NCBI RefSeq assembly: GCF_026151205.1
Contig: NC_087083.1
Coordinates: 2,928,536 to 2,992,535, forward strand
Length of the DNA stretch: 64,000 nucleotides
Reading direction: 5' to 3'
Origin: Bolinopsis microptera
Lineage: Eukaryota > Ctenophora > Tentaculata > Lobata > Bolinopsidae
Shown here: positions 32,101 through 44,800 of the stretch, piece after piece
Numbering within the stretch: position 1 is the stretch's first letter
Layout of the letters: each line of letters opens with the position of its first letter
Made by a program: the position numbers and the translations under genes
The notes under the pieces: generated by a model
Told to the model about the DNA's origin: nothing
Seen by the model: only the letters and a program-made list of their open reading frames with translations
Databases searched by the model: none

Positions 32101-35086
32101 TTATAAATCAGTGAATACATAACGTTATAAATCAGTGAATACATAACGTTATAAATCAGTGAATACATAACGTTATAAATCAGTGAATACATAACGTTAT
32201 AAATCAGTGAATACATAACGTTATAAATCAGTGAATACATAACGTTATAAATCAGTGAATACATAACGTTATAAATCAGTGAATACATAACGTTATAAAT
32301 CAGTGAATACATAACGTTATAAATCAGTGAATACATAACGTTATAAATCAGTGAATACATAACGTTATAAATCAGTGAATACATAACGTTATAAATCAGT
32401 AAATACATAACGTTATAAATCAGTAAATACATAACGTTATAAATCAGTGAATACATAACATTATAAATCAGTGAATACATAACGTTATAAATCAGTGAAT
32501 ACATAACATTATAAATCAGTGAATACATAACATTATAAATCAGTGAATACATAACATTATAAATCAGTGAATACATAACATTATAAATCAGTGAATACAT
32601 AACATTATAAATCAGTGAATACATAACGTTATAAATCAGTAAATACATAACGTTATAAATCAGTAAATACATAACGTTATAAATCAGTGAATACATAACA
32701 TTATAAATCAGTAAATACATAGCACTTTAAATCAGTAAATACATAACATTTTAAATCAGTAAATACATAAAACTATAAATCAGTAAATACATAACACTAT
32801 AAAACAGTAAATACATAACACTATAAATCAGTAAATACATAATACTATTTAATCAGTAAATACATAATACTATTTAATCAGTAAATACATAACACTATAA
32901 ATCAGTAAATACATAGCACTTTAAATCAGTAAATACATAACATTTTAAATCAGTAAATACATAAAACTATAAATCAGTAAATACATAACACTATAAAACA
33001 GTAAATACATAACGTTATAAATCAGTAAATACATAACGTTATAAATCAGTAAATACATAACGTTATAAATCAGTGAATACATAACATTATAAATCAGTGA
33101 ATACATAACGTTATAAATCAGTGAATACATAACATTATAAATCAGTGAATACATAACGTTATAAATCAGTGAATACATAACGTTATAAATCAGTGAATAC
33201 ATAACGTTATAAATCAGTGAATACATAACGTTATAAATCAGTGAATACATAACGTTATAAATCAGTGAATACATAACGTTATAAATCAGTGAATACATAA
33301 CGTTATAAATCAGTAAATACATAACGTTATAAATCAGTGAATACATAACGTTATAAATCAGTGAATACATAACGTTATAAATCAGTGAATACATAACGTT
33401 ATAAATCAGTGAATACATAACATTATAAATCAGTGAATACATAACATTATAAATCAGTGAATACATAACATTATAAATCAGTGAATACATAACGTTATAA
33501 ATCAGTGAATACATAACGTTATAAATCAGTGAATACATAACGTTATAAATCAGTGAATACATAACGTTATAAATCAGTGAATACATAACGTTATAAATCA
33601 GTGAATACATAACATTATAAATCAGTGAATACATAACGTTATAAATCAGTGAATACATAACGTTATAAATCAGTGAATACATAACGTTATAAATCAGTGA
33701 ATACATAACGTTATAAATCAGTGAATACATAACGTTATAAATCAGTGAATACATAACGTTATAAATCAGTGAATACATAACGTTATAAATCAGTGAATAC
33801 ATAACGTTATAAATCAGTAAATACATAACGTTATAAATCAGTGAATACATAACGTTATAAATCAGTGAATACATAACGTTATAAATCAGTGAATACATAA
33901 CGTTATAAATCAGTGAATACATAACGTTATAAATCAGTGAATACATAACGTTATAAATCAGTGAATACATAACGTTATAAATCAGTGAATACATAACGTT
34001 ATAAATCAGTGAATACATAACATTATAAATCAGTGAATACATAACATTATAAATCAGTGAATACATAACATTATAAATCAGTGAATACATAACATTATAA
34101 ATCAGTGAATACACAACGTTATAAATCAGTAAATACATAACGTTATAAATCAGTGAATACATAACATTATAAATCAGTAAATACATAGCACTTTAAATCA
34201 GTAAATACATAACATTTTAAATCAGTAAATACATAAAACTATAAATCAGTAAATACATAACACTATAAAACAGTAAATACATAACACTATAAATCAGTAA
34301 ATACATAATACTATTTAATCAGTAAATACATAATACTATTTAATCAGTAAATACATAACACTATAAATCAGTAAATACATAGCACTTTAAATCAGTAAAT
34401 ACATAACATTTTAAATCAGTAAATACATAAAACTATAAATCAGTAAATACATAACACTATAAAACAGTAAATACATAACACTATAAATCAGTAAATACAT
34501 AATACTATTTAATCAGTAAATACATAGCACTATTAACCAGTAAATACATAACACTATAAATCAGTAAATACATAACACTATTAACCAGTAAATACATAGC
34601 ACTATAAAACAGTAAATACATAACACTATAAATCAGTAAATACATAATACTATTTAATCAGTAAATACATAGCACTATAAATCAGTAAATACATAACACT
34701 ATTAACCAGTAAATACATAGCACTATTAACCAGTAAATACATAACACTATAAATCAGTAAATACATAACACTATAAAACAGTAAATACATAACACTATAA
34801 ATCAGTAAATACATAATACTATTTAATCAGTAAATACATAGCACTATAAATCAGTAAATACATAACACTATTAACCAGTAAATACATAATACTATTTAAT
34901 CAGTAAATACATAGCACTATAAATCAGTAAATACATAACACTATTAACCAGTAAATACATAGCACTATTAACCAGTAAATACATAACACTATAAATCAGT
35001 AAATACATAACACTATAAAACAGTAAATACATAACACTATAAATCAGTAAATACATAGCACTATTAACCAGTAAATACATAACACT
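29127..35086. repeat. 24-bp satellite, about 248 copies (6 kb)
   Basis: The unit AAATCAGTGAATACATAACG plus TTAT contains the palindrome ATAACGTTAT. From about 29150 to 30900 units form a higher-order pattern of four (96 bp) marked by GTAACG, AAATAAGTG and AACATT variants. The centre (31000-32400 and 33000-34100) is almost uniform. Two diverged edge blocks (32700-33000 and 34170-35086, with AGCACTTT, AATACTATTT and CACTATTAACC variants) share an order of variants, so a block was itself duplicated. Minus-strand frames of 413-655 residues (MYSLIYNV repeated) follow from the 24-bp period and are not regarded as genes. Confidence 0.95.
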
Positions 35087-36073
35087 CGATAGGTTGTAAA
35101 GATTTGGAATGTGAGTGTGTGCTTCAAGTTTGCAAGCAGATAAGGTGTTATAATGTACTCGCAAATGAAAAACAATGGGCGAATATTAACAAGCTTTTAT
35201 TTTATACTCTTATATTCTACAAATTTAGTTATGAAGTTGTGTTACAGCGTTTTTAGAGAAATCAAATTTTTACAGCAACAAATCACAAACTTTTAGGAAA
35301 CTGCTTGAAATAAGATACGGGCTTTTATGTGGTGATCATAACCATTTAGTTGAGATAAACTTAATTCTTATCGGTTTTTAGGATTTTAGGTGGCTAAATT
35401 CTTATGACTTTATGAATGATGACCGAACATTGATATTTACTGCCAAAAGTAGCGAGTAGTTTTGCAGCGTGCTTACAGTTATATTCAAAATAAGCTAAGT
35501 GAAAACCAAAAGAAAAACCGGAAAGCCAATAATAGAATAGTAAGCATTTCTTTATTTTCGTGGATAAGAGAAAACGTAAAAGAAAAAACAACTTAATTTT
35601 AATTCCAGAGACTCCATAAAAGGATAAAGCAAGAGGGTTCTTCAGTGACCCTGACAGCAAGGTGGTTCTGACAACTTACTCTTATTAGAAGTCTCGGTGT
35701 GATTACGAGTCTGAAAGTAAAGTGCCAACAGTCGAGGCCAGAACAAATTTAATTTGACGTAAGAAATGTTGGTTTCAGGGCAACGTTACGCCACTGGTTG
35801 GTTACGCTGAACATTCAGCTGCCTGGTATTTGTTATAACTTATAGTACGTACGTCATCATATGGTACACTGAACCCTACTGTACTGTCAACAGTTACCAT
35901 CTTACTTTCTGTCCTGCTATATAATTATATACCTCGCGTCAATCACTGTCAAACTAATCTGCTATACTGCCTTTTTACCTGTTGCTGACAGTGTATCATT
36001 ACCAACTATTTCACAACGGAGAATCGGCGGGAAAGGAGAGGGGGGGATGGGGAAAGGAGGAGGGGGGGGGGGT

Positions 36074-36109
<36 letters not shown>

Positions 36110-36841
36110 ACCGCCCGGTACTATTTAAAAATGTATGTGTTAAAGACACCATTTGGTTAACACAGTTTACTTTTATATTTCCATCATGATACACTGACAA
36201 ACGAAGCCTGATTCTGTCTGTCAAATGTTGTAAAAGTTCTAAAATGTAATTATTTTCTACCCAACTGTAGTGTAATGTACATTTTGTCAAGATCCTAAAA
36301 CAAATCTAATCGTAACCGAACGTAAATGCTGTCGAAAACAAATGTTTATACTAGCTGAATAAAGGTCCTGCTGAAGACTGACGAACCTCGCACCACTTAC
36401 TGCATCATGGTATTCGATTTATACTGCGTAATTGTAAGTGTCAATAATTCATAATTGGTTATTGAATATTCTACGTTTTGACGCTTTATTAAGGGTTTAG
36501 TACTTTAGTATACAATTACACGCGGTTTGACGTAATAACCATTCGGAGCCAAACAGCAATTACACAAATTATTATACAAATTAGCATATAATTAGCATAC
36601 AATTAAAAAACGTCGGTATTAGAAAACTTCTACAAACAAAAACCTGCAGGTGTAATACACTAGCGGAATTATTCTCAACAAAAGGATGAACACCGCAAAA
36701 TATTGGGAGAAGTTATACAAAATGAAAATACCAAACAAAATACCGAACATCACACCCTGAGAATGTGTTAAACAGAAAACTATTGCAAATCTTAACAAAG
36801 TTATCCCACCCTGCTGGTAAGATGACCGCCACAAAAGTCAA
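35087..36841. other. No gene recognised
   Basis: AT-rich unique DNA. Notable only are ACGTTACGCCACTG at 35782-35796 (the same word as one arm of the 24-bp palindrome at 61299) and a G-rich stretch with a long poly-G at 36030-36108. Confidence 0.5.
36030..36108. repeat. G-rich stretch with poly-G
   Basis: GGGGAAAGGAGG-type purine DNA runs into a poly-G of about 30 bases ending at GGTACC. The reverse strand would read poly-Pro. Confidence 0.8.
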
Positions 36842-38243
36842 ACCTGTCGGTCTATCTAAGTATCTAAGATGTAAGGGTAAACCTGTCAGTCTATCTAAGA
36901 TTTAAGGGTAAACTTGTTGGTCTATTTAAGATTTAAGGGTAAACTTGTCGGTCTATTTAAGATGTAAGGGTAAACTTGTCGGTCTATTTAAGATGTAAGG
37001 GTAAACTTGTCGGTCTATCTAAGATGTAAGGGTAAACTTGTCGGTCTATCTAAGATGTAAGAGTAAACCTGTCGGTCTATCTAAGATGTAAGGGTAAACT
37101 TGTCGGTCTATTTAAGATGTAAGGGTAAACTTGTCGGTCTATCTAAGATGTAAGGGTAAACCTGTCGGTCTAGCTAAGATGTAAGGGTAAACTTGTCGGT
37201 CTATCTAAGATGTAAGGGTAAACTTGTCGGTCTATTTAAGATGTAAGGGTAAACTTGTCGGTCTATTTAAGATTTAAGGGTAAACTTGTCCGTCTATCTA
37301 AGATGTAAGGGTAAACTTGTCGGTCTATTTAAGATGTAAGGGTAAACTTGTCGGTCTATCTAAGATGTAAGGGTAAACTTGTCGTCTAGCTAAGATGTAA
37401 GGTAACTTGGTAAAATTGTCGGTCTATCTAAGATGTAAGGGTAAACTTGTCGGTCTATCTAAGATGTAAGGATAAACTTGTCGATATATTTAAGATGTAA
37501 GGGTAAACTTGTCGGTCTATTTAAGATGTAAGGGTAAACTTGTCGGTCTATCTAAGATGTAAGGGTAAACTTGTCGGTCTATTTAAGATGTAAGGGTAAA
37601 CTTGTCGGTCTATCTAAGATGTAAGGGTAAACTTGTCGGTCTATCTAAGATGTAAGGGTAAACTTGTCGGTCTATCTAAGATGTAGGGGTAAACTTGTCG
37701 GTCTATTTAAGATGTAAGGGTAAACTTGTCGGTCTATCTAAGATGTAAGGGTAAACTTGTCGGTCTATTTAAGATTTAAGGGTAAACTTGTCGGTCTATC
37801 TAAGATGTAAGGGTAAACTTGTCGGTCTATCTAAGATGTAAGGGTAAAATTGTCGGTCTATCTAAGATGTAAGGGTAAACTTGTCGGTCTATCTAAGATG
37901 TAAGGATAAACTTGTCGATATATTTAAGATGTAAGGGTAAACTTGTCGGTCTATTTAAGATGTAAGGGTAAACTTGTCGGTCTATCTAAGATGTAAGGGT
38001 AAACTTGTCGGTCTATTTAAGATGTAAGGGTAAACTTGTCGGTCTATTTAAGATGTAAGGATAAACCTCTCGGTCTATTTAAGATGTAAGGGTAAACTTG
38101 TCGGTCTATCTAAGATGTAAGGGTAAACTTGTCGGTCTATTTAAGATGTAAGGGTAAACTTGTCGGTCTATTTAAGATGTAAGGGTAAACTTGTCGGTCT
38201 ATCTAAGATGTAAGGGTAAACTTGTCGGTCTATTTAAGATGTA
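36842..38243. repeat. 31-bp minisatellite, about 45 copies
   Basis: The unit is GATGTAAGGGTAAACTTGTC followed by GGTCTATCTAA. Alternation of CTATCTAA and CTATTTAA and of AACTTG and AACCTG suggests larger duplicated blocks; the variant pair TAAGGATAAA + TCGATATAT occurs twice, about 440 bp apart. Confidence 0.9.
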
Positions 38244-38883
38244 AAATTATGATTGAATTACAGTTTCTTATCCCATGAACACAATTGATAAACTGGCAAT
38301 GGTTTAAATTTATAATATTTATTGACACTGTACAGGCGCTGTGACCATTACGTTGAGTAGAGCTAAATTCCTGGTTTTAAAGTTTTGTGCGATCCTGTCG
38401 GTAGTTTATTGAGTTTCGTCAAAAGTATGCACATATTTGAGGTGATTATGGGTATATTATGGCGACTTGGAATATATATTCTGGGATATTTTAATGTCGA
38501 GAAATTTCCATATTCAAATAACATTATGGTTAGTAATTTAAAAAATTACTGCAAACAATTCACTGAATTTTATAAATATTTATAAATATTTATCACTCTG
38601 TTTTAGACAGTCGCATTTTTAAATTTCTGGACTATTCAAATACAAAGAAAACGTTAATTAAGTTTTTATTAAACTATGCTGGAAGCATAAACCAAGCAAA
38701 GCTTTTTCAAATTCCTAATAAGCCTGCCTCAAAAAATACAGCCAGTACAAACGTATGCGATGCGGCAGAAACAAAAAAAGCTTTCTCTAGAAAGCCAAGA
38801 ATTAATTCAATAAATTTTCTTTTCCGGAAACACTTATAATACGGTAGTATCAATACACCGCAATACAATAAATACTGGTCGAC

Positions 38884-39090
38884 AAAAGTGGGAGCGAGCA
38901 AATACAATAAATACTGGTCGACAAAATTGGGAGCGAGCAAATACAATGTATACAAACATGAAAAAGTGGGAGCGAGCAAATACAATGTATACAAACATGA
39001 AAAAGTGGGAGCGAGCAAATACAATGTATACAAACATGAAAAAGTGGGAGCGAGCAAATGCAATGTATACAAACATGAAAAAGTGGGATG
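38884..39090. repeat. 39-bp repeat, 4-5 copies
   Basis: The unit is GTGGGAGCGAGCAAATACAA plus TGTATACAAACATGAAAAA. The first two copies carry TAAATACTGGTCGAC in place of TGTATACAAACATG. The last word GTGGGAGTG opens the 7-bp array at 39235. Confidence 0.85.
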
Positions 39091-39240
39091 TACTCAGCAT
39101 TGATAAACAGCACCAATCAATTAACAGGTACAATCTGAAGCCACGCATCCGCGAACAGAACAATCGAACCAAATTCAAACCTGCACTACAGTTCAAAAGT
39201 GTTAGAAAAGTTCAATAAATAGAGTCGGTAAAAGTGGGAG

Positions 39241-39795
39241 TGTGCAGTGTGCAGTGTGCAGTGTGCAGTGTGCAGTGTGCAGTGCGCAGTGTGCAGTGTG
39301 CAGTGTGCAGTGTGCAGTGCGCAGTGTGCAGTGCGCAGTGTGCAGTGTGCAGTGTGCAGTGTGCAGTGTGCAGAGTGCAGTATGCAGTGTGCAGTGTGCA
39401 GTGTGCAGTGCGCAGTGTGCAGTGTGCAGTGTGCAGTGTGCAGTGTGCAGTGTGCAGTGTGCAGTGTGCAGTGTGCAGTGTGCAGTGTGCAGTGTGCAGT
39501 GTGCAGTGTGCAGTGTGCAGTGTGCAGTGTGCAGTGTGCAGTGTGCAGTGTGCAGTGTGCAGTGTGCAGTGTGCAGTGTGCAGTGTGCAGTGTGCAGTGT
39601 GCAGTGTGCAGTGTGCAGTGTGCAGTGTGCAGTGTGCAGTGTGCAGTGTGCAGTGTGCAGTGTGCAGTGTGCAGTGTGCAGTGTGCAGTGTGCAGTGTGC
39701 AGTGTGCAGTGTGCAGTGTGCAGTGTGCAGTGTGCAGTGTGCAGTGTGCAGTGTGCAGTGTGCACTGTGTACTGTGCACTGTGCACTGTGCACCC
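39241..39795. repeat. 7-bp array GTGCAGT, about 79 copies
   Basis: Nearly perfect, with GCGCAGT variants confined to the first 170 bp and TGCACTG at the right end, so the last units read as the complement. All six frames are open over it because 7 is prime to 3 and no stop arises. Confidence 0.95.
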
Positions 39796-39799
39796 TTGA

Positions 39800-41345
39800 A
39801 TGTATTAAACATTGAATAGTTATAACGCAATACGTTTTTCTAATAAAATATATCTGAGTCTATAAAGTCTTATAAAAGAACAGTCAAATACAACGTAGTC
39901 ATATCACTACAATTGTTCAAAAAAAGTGATAAAACACCTATTTTAGTGGCTAAATTGCCACTTAAGTTAATACTAGGATGATTGTTACTTCATAAGTACA
40001 CCATTATTTAGGCTTTGTGCTTGAGCCGCTCATCTCATGGCACGACGTAACAGCTGAACAAGTTTTAACAAAACCCGATCTAATTCTGATAAAACAGTTT
40101 CCTCCAGCAAAATTTAATAGCAATCTTGCTATAACTAGCGAATCAAAATATAATAAAACACAATCATGATTATAATCAGGAAAACCAAGTAAAACATATG
40201 CTGTGAACATAAATTATTTACTTAAAACAAGCTACACGAACTTGAGGTGTTAAAATTATTTTCTCTGAAAACTCACGTGCCGTGGTTCACGGTAATGTTT
40301 TACACACGTGCCGTGGTTCACGGTAATGTTTTACACACGTGCCGTGGTTCACGGTAATGTTTTTACACACGTGACCGTCAAGAAGGTGTTTGATTGGCTC
40401 GTCAAATGTTGCACAAATCGCGCGCGTTCCACTTAGAGTTAATGAATACCGCTTGCTCTACAGCATTAATTTCCTCGTACAATAATCGAGTTTGTACCTG
40501 CCAATCAAGTTAAATGTTGGTCACGAGACACAATTCGACCACGTGTTTCAGATGCGGAGACCCTGGCAGAAAGTTTACCGCAAAATATGCGGAAAACTAT
40601 ATATTCATGAGGAATACAAATAAATCTTAACGCGAAATGCAAATTAAATGTAAATTGGATTGAATTATAGTTTAATTGAGTTAGCAAATATTATTTAATT
40701 TACTGGTTAATTTGCCGTTATCAAGATAGGTCAAGAAAAGCAGGCATGGGGGCCGCCGCCGTTATTAAATATTGGATCTTAAAGAGCTCAAAATTATAAA
40801 AAAAATACTATTTTGTTGAAACCTTTGGAAAATAAAACGACCAAAAGCTAAAATTAAATTTTAACGTTGAGCGAAATGACGTTACATCAAGATTCTGGAG
40901 CGAACTAATTCAGTACAGTTATAAGCGTACATTTGAAAATGGGGTAAAATGGGGCAGTTCTCAATAAGGAGATTTTATATTATCAAATTAAGTTTCGAGT
41001 ATCTCAATCGGGTTTAGTACTAGTAAACTTACTAATTATTGATCTCTGGACACAAATTCTGTCAAACCTATAAATTTTGGTGTAAGACAATTTATACTTC
41101 AGAATTATACTGGCATGCACTCTGCGACAAAACAAGGTTTGACCCAATCAAACAATAAACTTGAGTTTAAAGAAAATTTAAAGAAAAATTAACATTGTCT
41201 GCAAACTTAGAAACTTATAAATTAGCGGAATATAAAACAATCAAATACTCAATAATTGGGAGATCATTAATTGGAGCGATTACCAAACTCAAACGGAATT
41301 AGAGCTGATAGAAACAATCATAAAATGCAACAGCAATTAAATCGG
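39800..41345. other. No gene recognised; 3' flank of the large Ig gene
   Basis: Contains a 31-bp triplicate at 40273-40370 (CACGTGCCGTGGTTCACGG, with an E-box CACGTG). Otherwise AT-rich DNA with no domain-like frame. Confidence 0.5.
40273..40370. repeat. 31-bp E-box repeat, 3 copies
   Basis: CACGTGCCGTGGTTCACGG is followed by TAATGTTTTACA. Each copy has CACGTG and the near-palindrome CCGTGGTTCACGG. Confidence 0.75.
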
Positions 41346-41896
41346 TCAAGTTTCTGTGGTATTACTGGCTGCACTAATAATACTGAAATCGAACATGCCC
41401 ACCCTCAACAACTTATTCAAATCTCTCATCAAATACATGAGCGAGTCAATAGAGCCAGTGATAGCCTGAGTTTGTGCCTGGGCGGCCTTGTAGAGCGGAC
41501 TACTGTTACACAACCTTCCGTAACACTCCTTACAAAAACAAACCCTTCCATTCTCCCCACAGTTAGCAGCTGCCCTCATCGCTTCACACGTCTTCAGGTT
41601 GGCAGTCTGTTGGTAGTCGTCAACCCCACACGCATGTTTAATGTGAACAGCTTTACTTGCTGCGTCCTCGTACTTGAGGTAGTAACACTGGGTAACATCA
41701 ACCCTACAAGTCTCCTTCTTCATCTCCACTTCCTTGAAGCAATCCTCACTGTTGTCTGATTCGCACGTGTAACACTGGAGACGGGGGGTGCAGGTCAGAG
41801 AGATAGCTTGAGTATCGTTACATTTTGAGAATTGAGTCAGAGCTCGGCCCCAGAACCCTTTGGTTAGTCGCTGGTCCATTATGTGCGCTACACGGT
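41346..41896 (-). CDS. Ig gene terminal exon 31 (Ly6/uPAR-like domain)
   Basis: Acceptor GCCTCTCCCCAG/ACCG. After RVAHIMDQRLTKGFWGRALT comes a ten-plus-cysteine region LQCYTCESDNSEDC ... VCFCKECYGRLCNSS with the C-x2-C start and C-N end of the Ly6/uPAR three-finger fold. A 50-residue tail (QAITGSIDSLMYLMRDLN) follows, with no GPI-type hydrophobic end, then TGA at 41346-41348. Confidence 0.85.
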
Positions 41897-44800
41897 CTGG
41901 GGAGAGGCGAGTGTTAGTAACCAGGTTAGTAACTAGGCTGGTTACTAGGTTAGTAACCAGGTTAGTAACCGGGTTAGTAACTAGGCTGGTTACTAGGTTA
42001 GTAACCAGGTTAGTAACCAGGTTATTAACTAAGTTAATAACCAGGTTAGTAACCAGGTTAGTAACCAGGTTAATAACTAGGCTGGTAACCAGGCTGGTAA
42101 CTAGGTTAGTAACCAGGTTAGTAACCAGGTTAGTAACCAGGTTAATAACCATTAACCAGGTTAGTAACCAGGCTGGTAAAATTAATCAGGTTATTAAACA
42201 CTAACAGGTTATTAGCTAAGTTATTAACCAGGTTAGTAACCAGGTTAGTAACCAGGTTAATAACCATTAACCAGGTTAGTAACCAGGCTGGTGAACAGAT
42301 TATTAACCGGGTTAGTAACCAGGTTAGTAACCAGGTTAGTATTATATAATCAATTTTGTATCAGTAGTCGTAATTTTCTCCAGTATTGTTAATTCAATAC
42401 TTCAATCTATTTGTATTGATCTATAAGCTACTTATATCTTTATATAAAAATAGGAAAACCAGCAGAGTTGAATAGTTGAATGAACTCACTTGGTACTTTG
42501 AACTTGGTCGTGGTAGCCGTGTGTTTCGGATAAGCATCTGAAAGAAATGTGAACCCGTACGCTTGTTCCTCCAGATCGCAACCAGCAGTGAAGGTGTAGT
42601 TCAAAAACAAAACCTTTTGGAACTGAACTTCAATCCTCTTCGGGGTCTTAAAGATCTCAAAGATCCCCCCTACATTACTGTTATCACTTGTGTACGCAAT
42701 TGACTGGTTGGTACACGAGTACCTGACAGTAGTGCCAGTCATCATGATCCAGCCGTTGGGTGATCCACTTGAGTCTAGGAAAGTGAGCCCGATTGTGGCG
42801 GTGGCGGAGAGTTTCTCAGTTGTTACCAACTCGAAGGTTTTGTTTTCCACGTAGTACATGTACTTTTCATCGAGTTTGATTGTCTGCTCTGTGCTCTGTG
42901 CTGCAACAGAAAGGGTTAACAGCAACACAATATTTGGTTGTGCTCAGTGCTGCAACAGAAAGGGTTAACAGCAACACAATATTTGGTTGTGCTCAGTGCT
43001 GCAACAGAAAGGGTTAACAGCAACACAATATTTGGTTGTGCTCAATGCTGCAACAGAAAGGGTTAACAGCAACACAATATTTGGTTGTGCTCAGTGCTGC
43101 AACAGAAAGGGTTAACAGCAACACAATATTTGGTTGTGCTCAGTGCTGCAACAGAAAGGGTTAACAGCAACACAATATTTGGTTGTGCTCAGTGCTGCAA
43201 CAGAAAGGGTTAACAGCAACACAATATTTGGTTGTGCTCAGTGCTGCAACAGAAAGGGTTAATAGCAACACAATATTTGGTTGTGCTCAGTGCTGCAACA
43301 GAAAGGGTTAACAGCAACACAATATTTGGTTGTGCTCAGTGCTGCAACAGAAAGGGTTAACAGCAACACAATATTTGGTTGTGCTCAGTGCTGCAACAGA
43401 AAGGGTTAACAGCAACACAATATTTGGTTGTGCTCAGTGCTGCAACAGAAAGGGTTAACAGCAACACAATATTTGGTTGTGCTCAGTGCTGCAACAGAAA
43501 GGGTTAATAGCAACACAATATTTGGTTGTGCTCAGTGCTGCAACAGAAAGGGTTAACAGCAACACAATATTTGGTTGTGCTCAGTGCTGCAACAGAAAGG
43601 GTTAACAGCAACACAATATTTGGTTGTGCTCAGTGCTGCAACAGAAAGGGTTAACAGCAACACAATATTTGGTTGTGCTCAGTGCTGCAACAGAAAGGGT
43701 TAACAGCAACACAATATTTGGTTGTGCTCAGTGCTGCAACAGAAAGGGTTAACAGCAACACAATATTTGGTTGTGCTCAGTGCTGCAACAGAAAGGGTTA
43801 ACAGCAACACAATATTTGGTTGTGCTCAGTGCTGCAACAGAAAGGGTTAACAGCAACACAATATTTGGTTGTGCTCAGTGCTGCAACAGAAAGGGTTAAC
43901 AGCAACACAATATTTGGTTTTGCTCAGTGCTGCAACAGAAAGGGTTAACAGCAACACAATATTTGGTTGTGCTCAGTGCTGCAACAGAAAGGGTTAACAG
44001 CAACACAATATTTGGTTGTGCTCAGTGCTGCAACAGAAAGGGTTAACAGCAACACAATATTTGGTTGTGCTCAGTGCTGCAACAGAAAGGGTTAACAGCA
44101 ACACAATATTTGGTTGTGCTCAGTGCTGCAACAGAAAGGGTTAACAGCAACACAATATTTGGTTGTGCTCAGTGCTGCAACAGAAAGGGTTAACAGCAAC
44201 ACAATATTTGGTTGTGCTCAGTGCTGCAACAGAAAGGGTTAACAGCAACACAATATTTGGTTGTGCTCAGTGCTGCAACAGAAAGGGTTAACAGCAACAC
44301 AATATTTGGTTGTGCTCAATGCTGCAACAGAAAGGGTTAACAGCAACACAATATTTGGTTGTGCTCAGTGCTGCAACAGAAAGGGTTAACAGCAACACAA
44401 TATTTGGTTGTGCTCAGTGCTGCAACAGAAAGGGTTAACAGCAACACAATATTTGGTTGTGCTCAGTGCTGCAACAGAAAGGGTTAACAGCAACACAATA
44501 TTTGGTTGTGCTCAGTGCTGCAACAGAAAGGGTTAACAGCAACACAATATTTGGTTGTGCTCAGTGCTGCAACAGAAAGGGTTAACAGCAACGCAATATT
44601 TGGTTGTGCTCAGTGCTGCAACAGAAAGGGTTAACAGCAACGCAATATTTGGTTGTGCTCAGTGCTGCAACAGAAAGGGTTAACAGCAACACAATATTTG
44701 GTTGTGCTCAGTGCTGCAACAGAAAGGGTTAACAGCAACACAATATTTGGTTGTGCTCAGTGCTGCAACAGAAAGGGTTAACAGCAACACAATATTTGGT

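Noticed and set aside
28951..34186. MYSLIYNV-repeat proteins of 413-655 residues
   Set aside because: The 24-bp period keeps one strand open. No start context, no non-repeat domain, and only short tails outside the array.
39186..39830. Cys-rich or His-rich repeat proteins
   Set aside because: All frames of the 7-bp array are open, so none has coding support.
41271..41759. 162-residue plus-strand frame
   Set aside because: It is antisense to the Ly6-like terminal exon, whose cysteine pattern and splice sites make it the real coding strand.
42440..42928. Start of a separate gene with signal peptide LLLTLSVAA
   Set aside because: No ATG is present (the frame opens at GTG), the bases form a polypyrimidine tract and CAG, and the phase joins exon 29.
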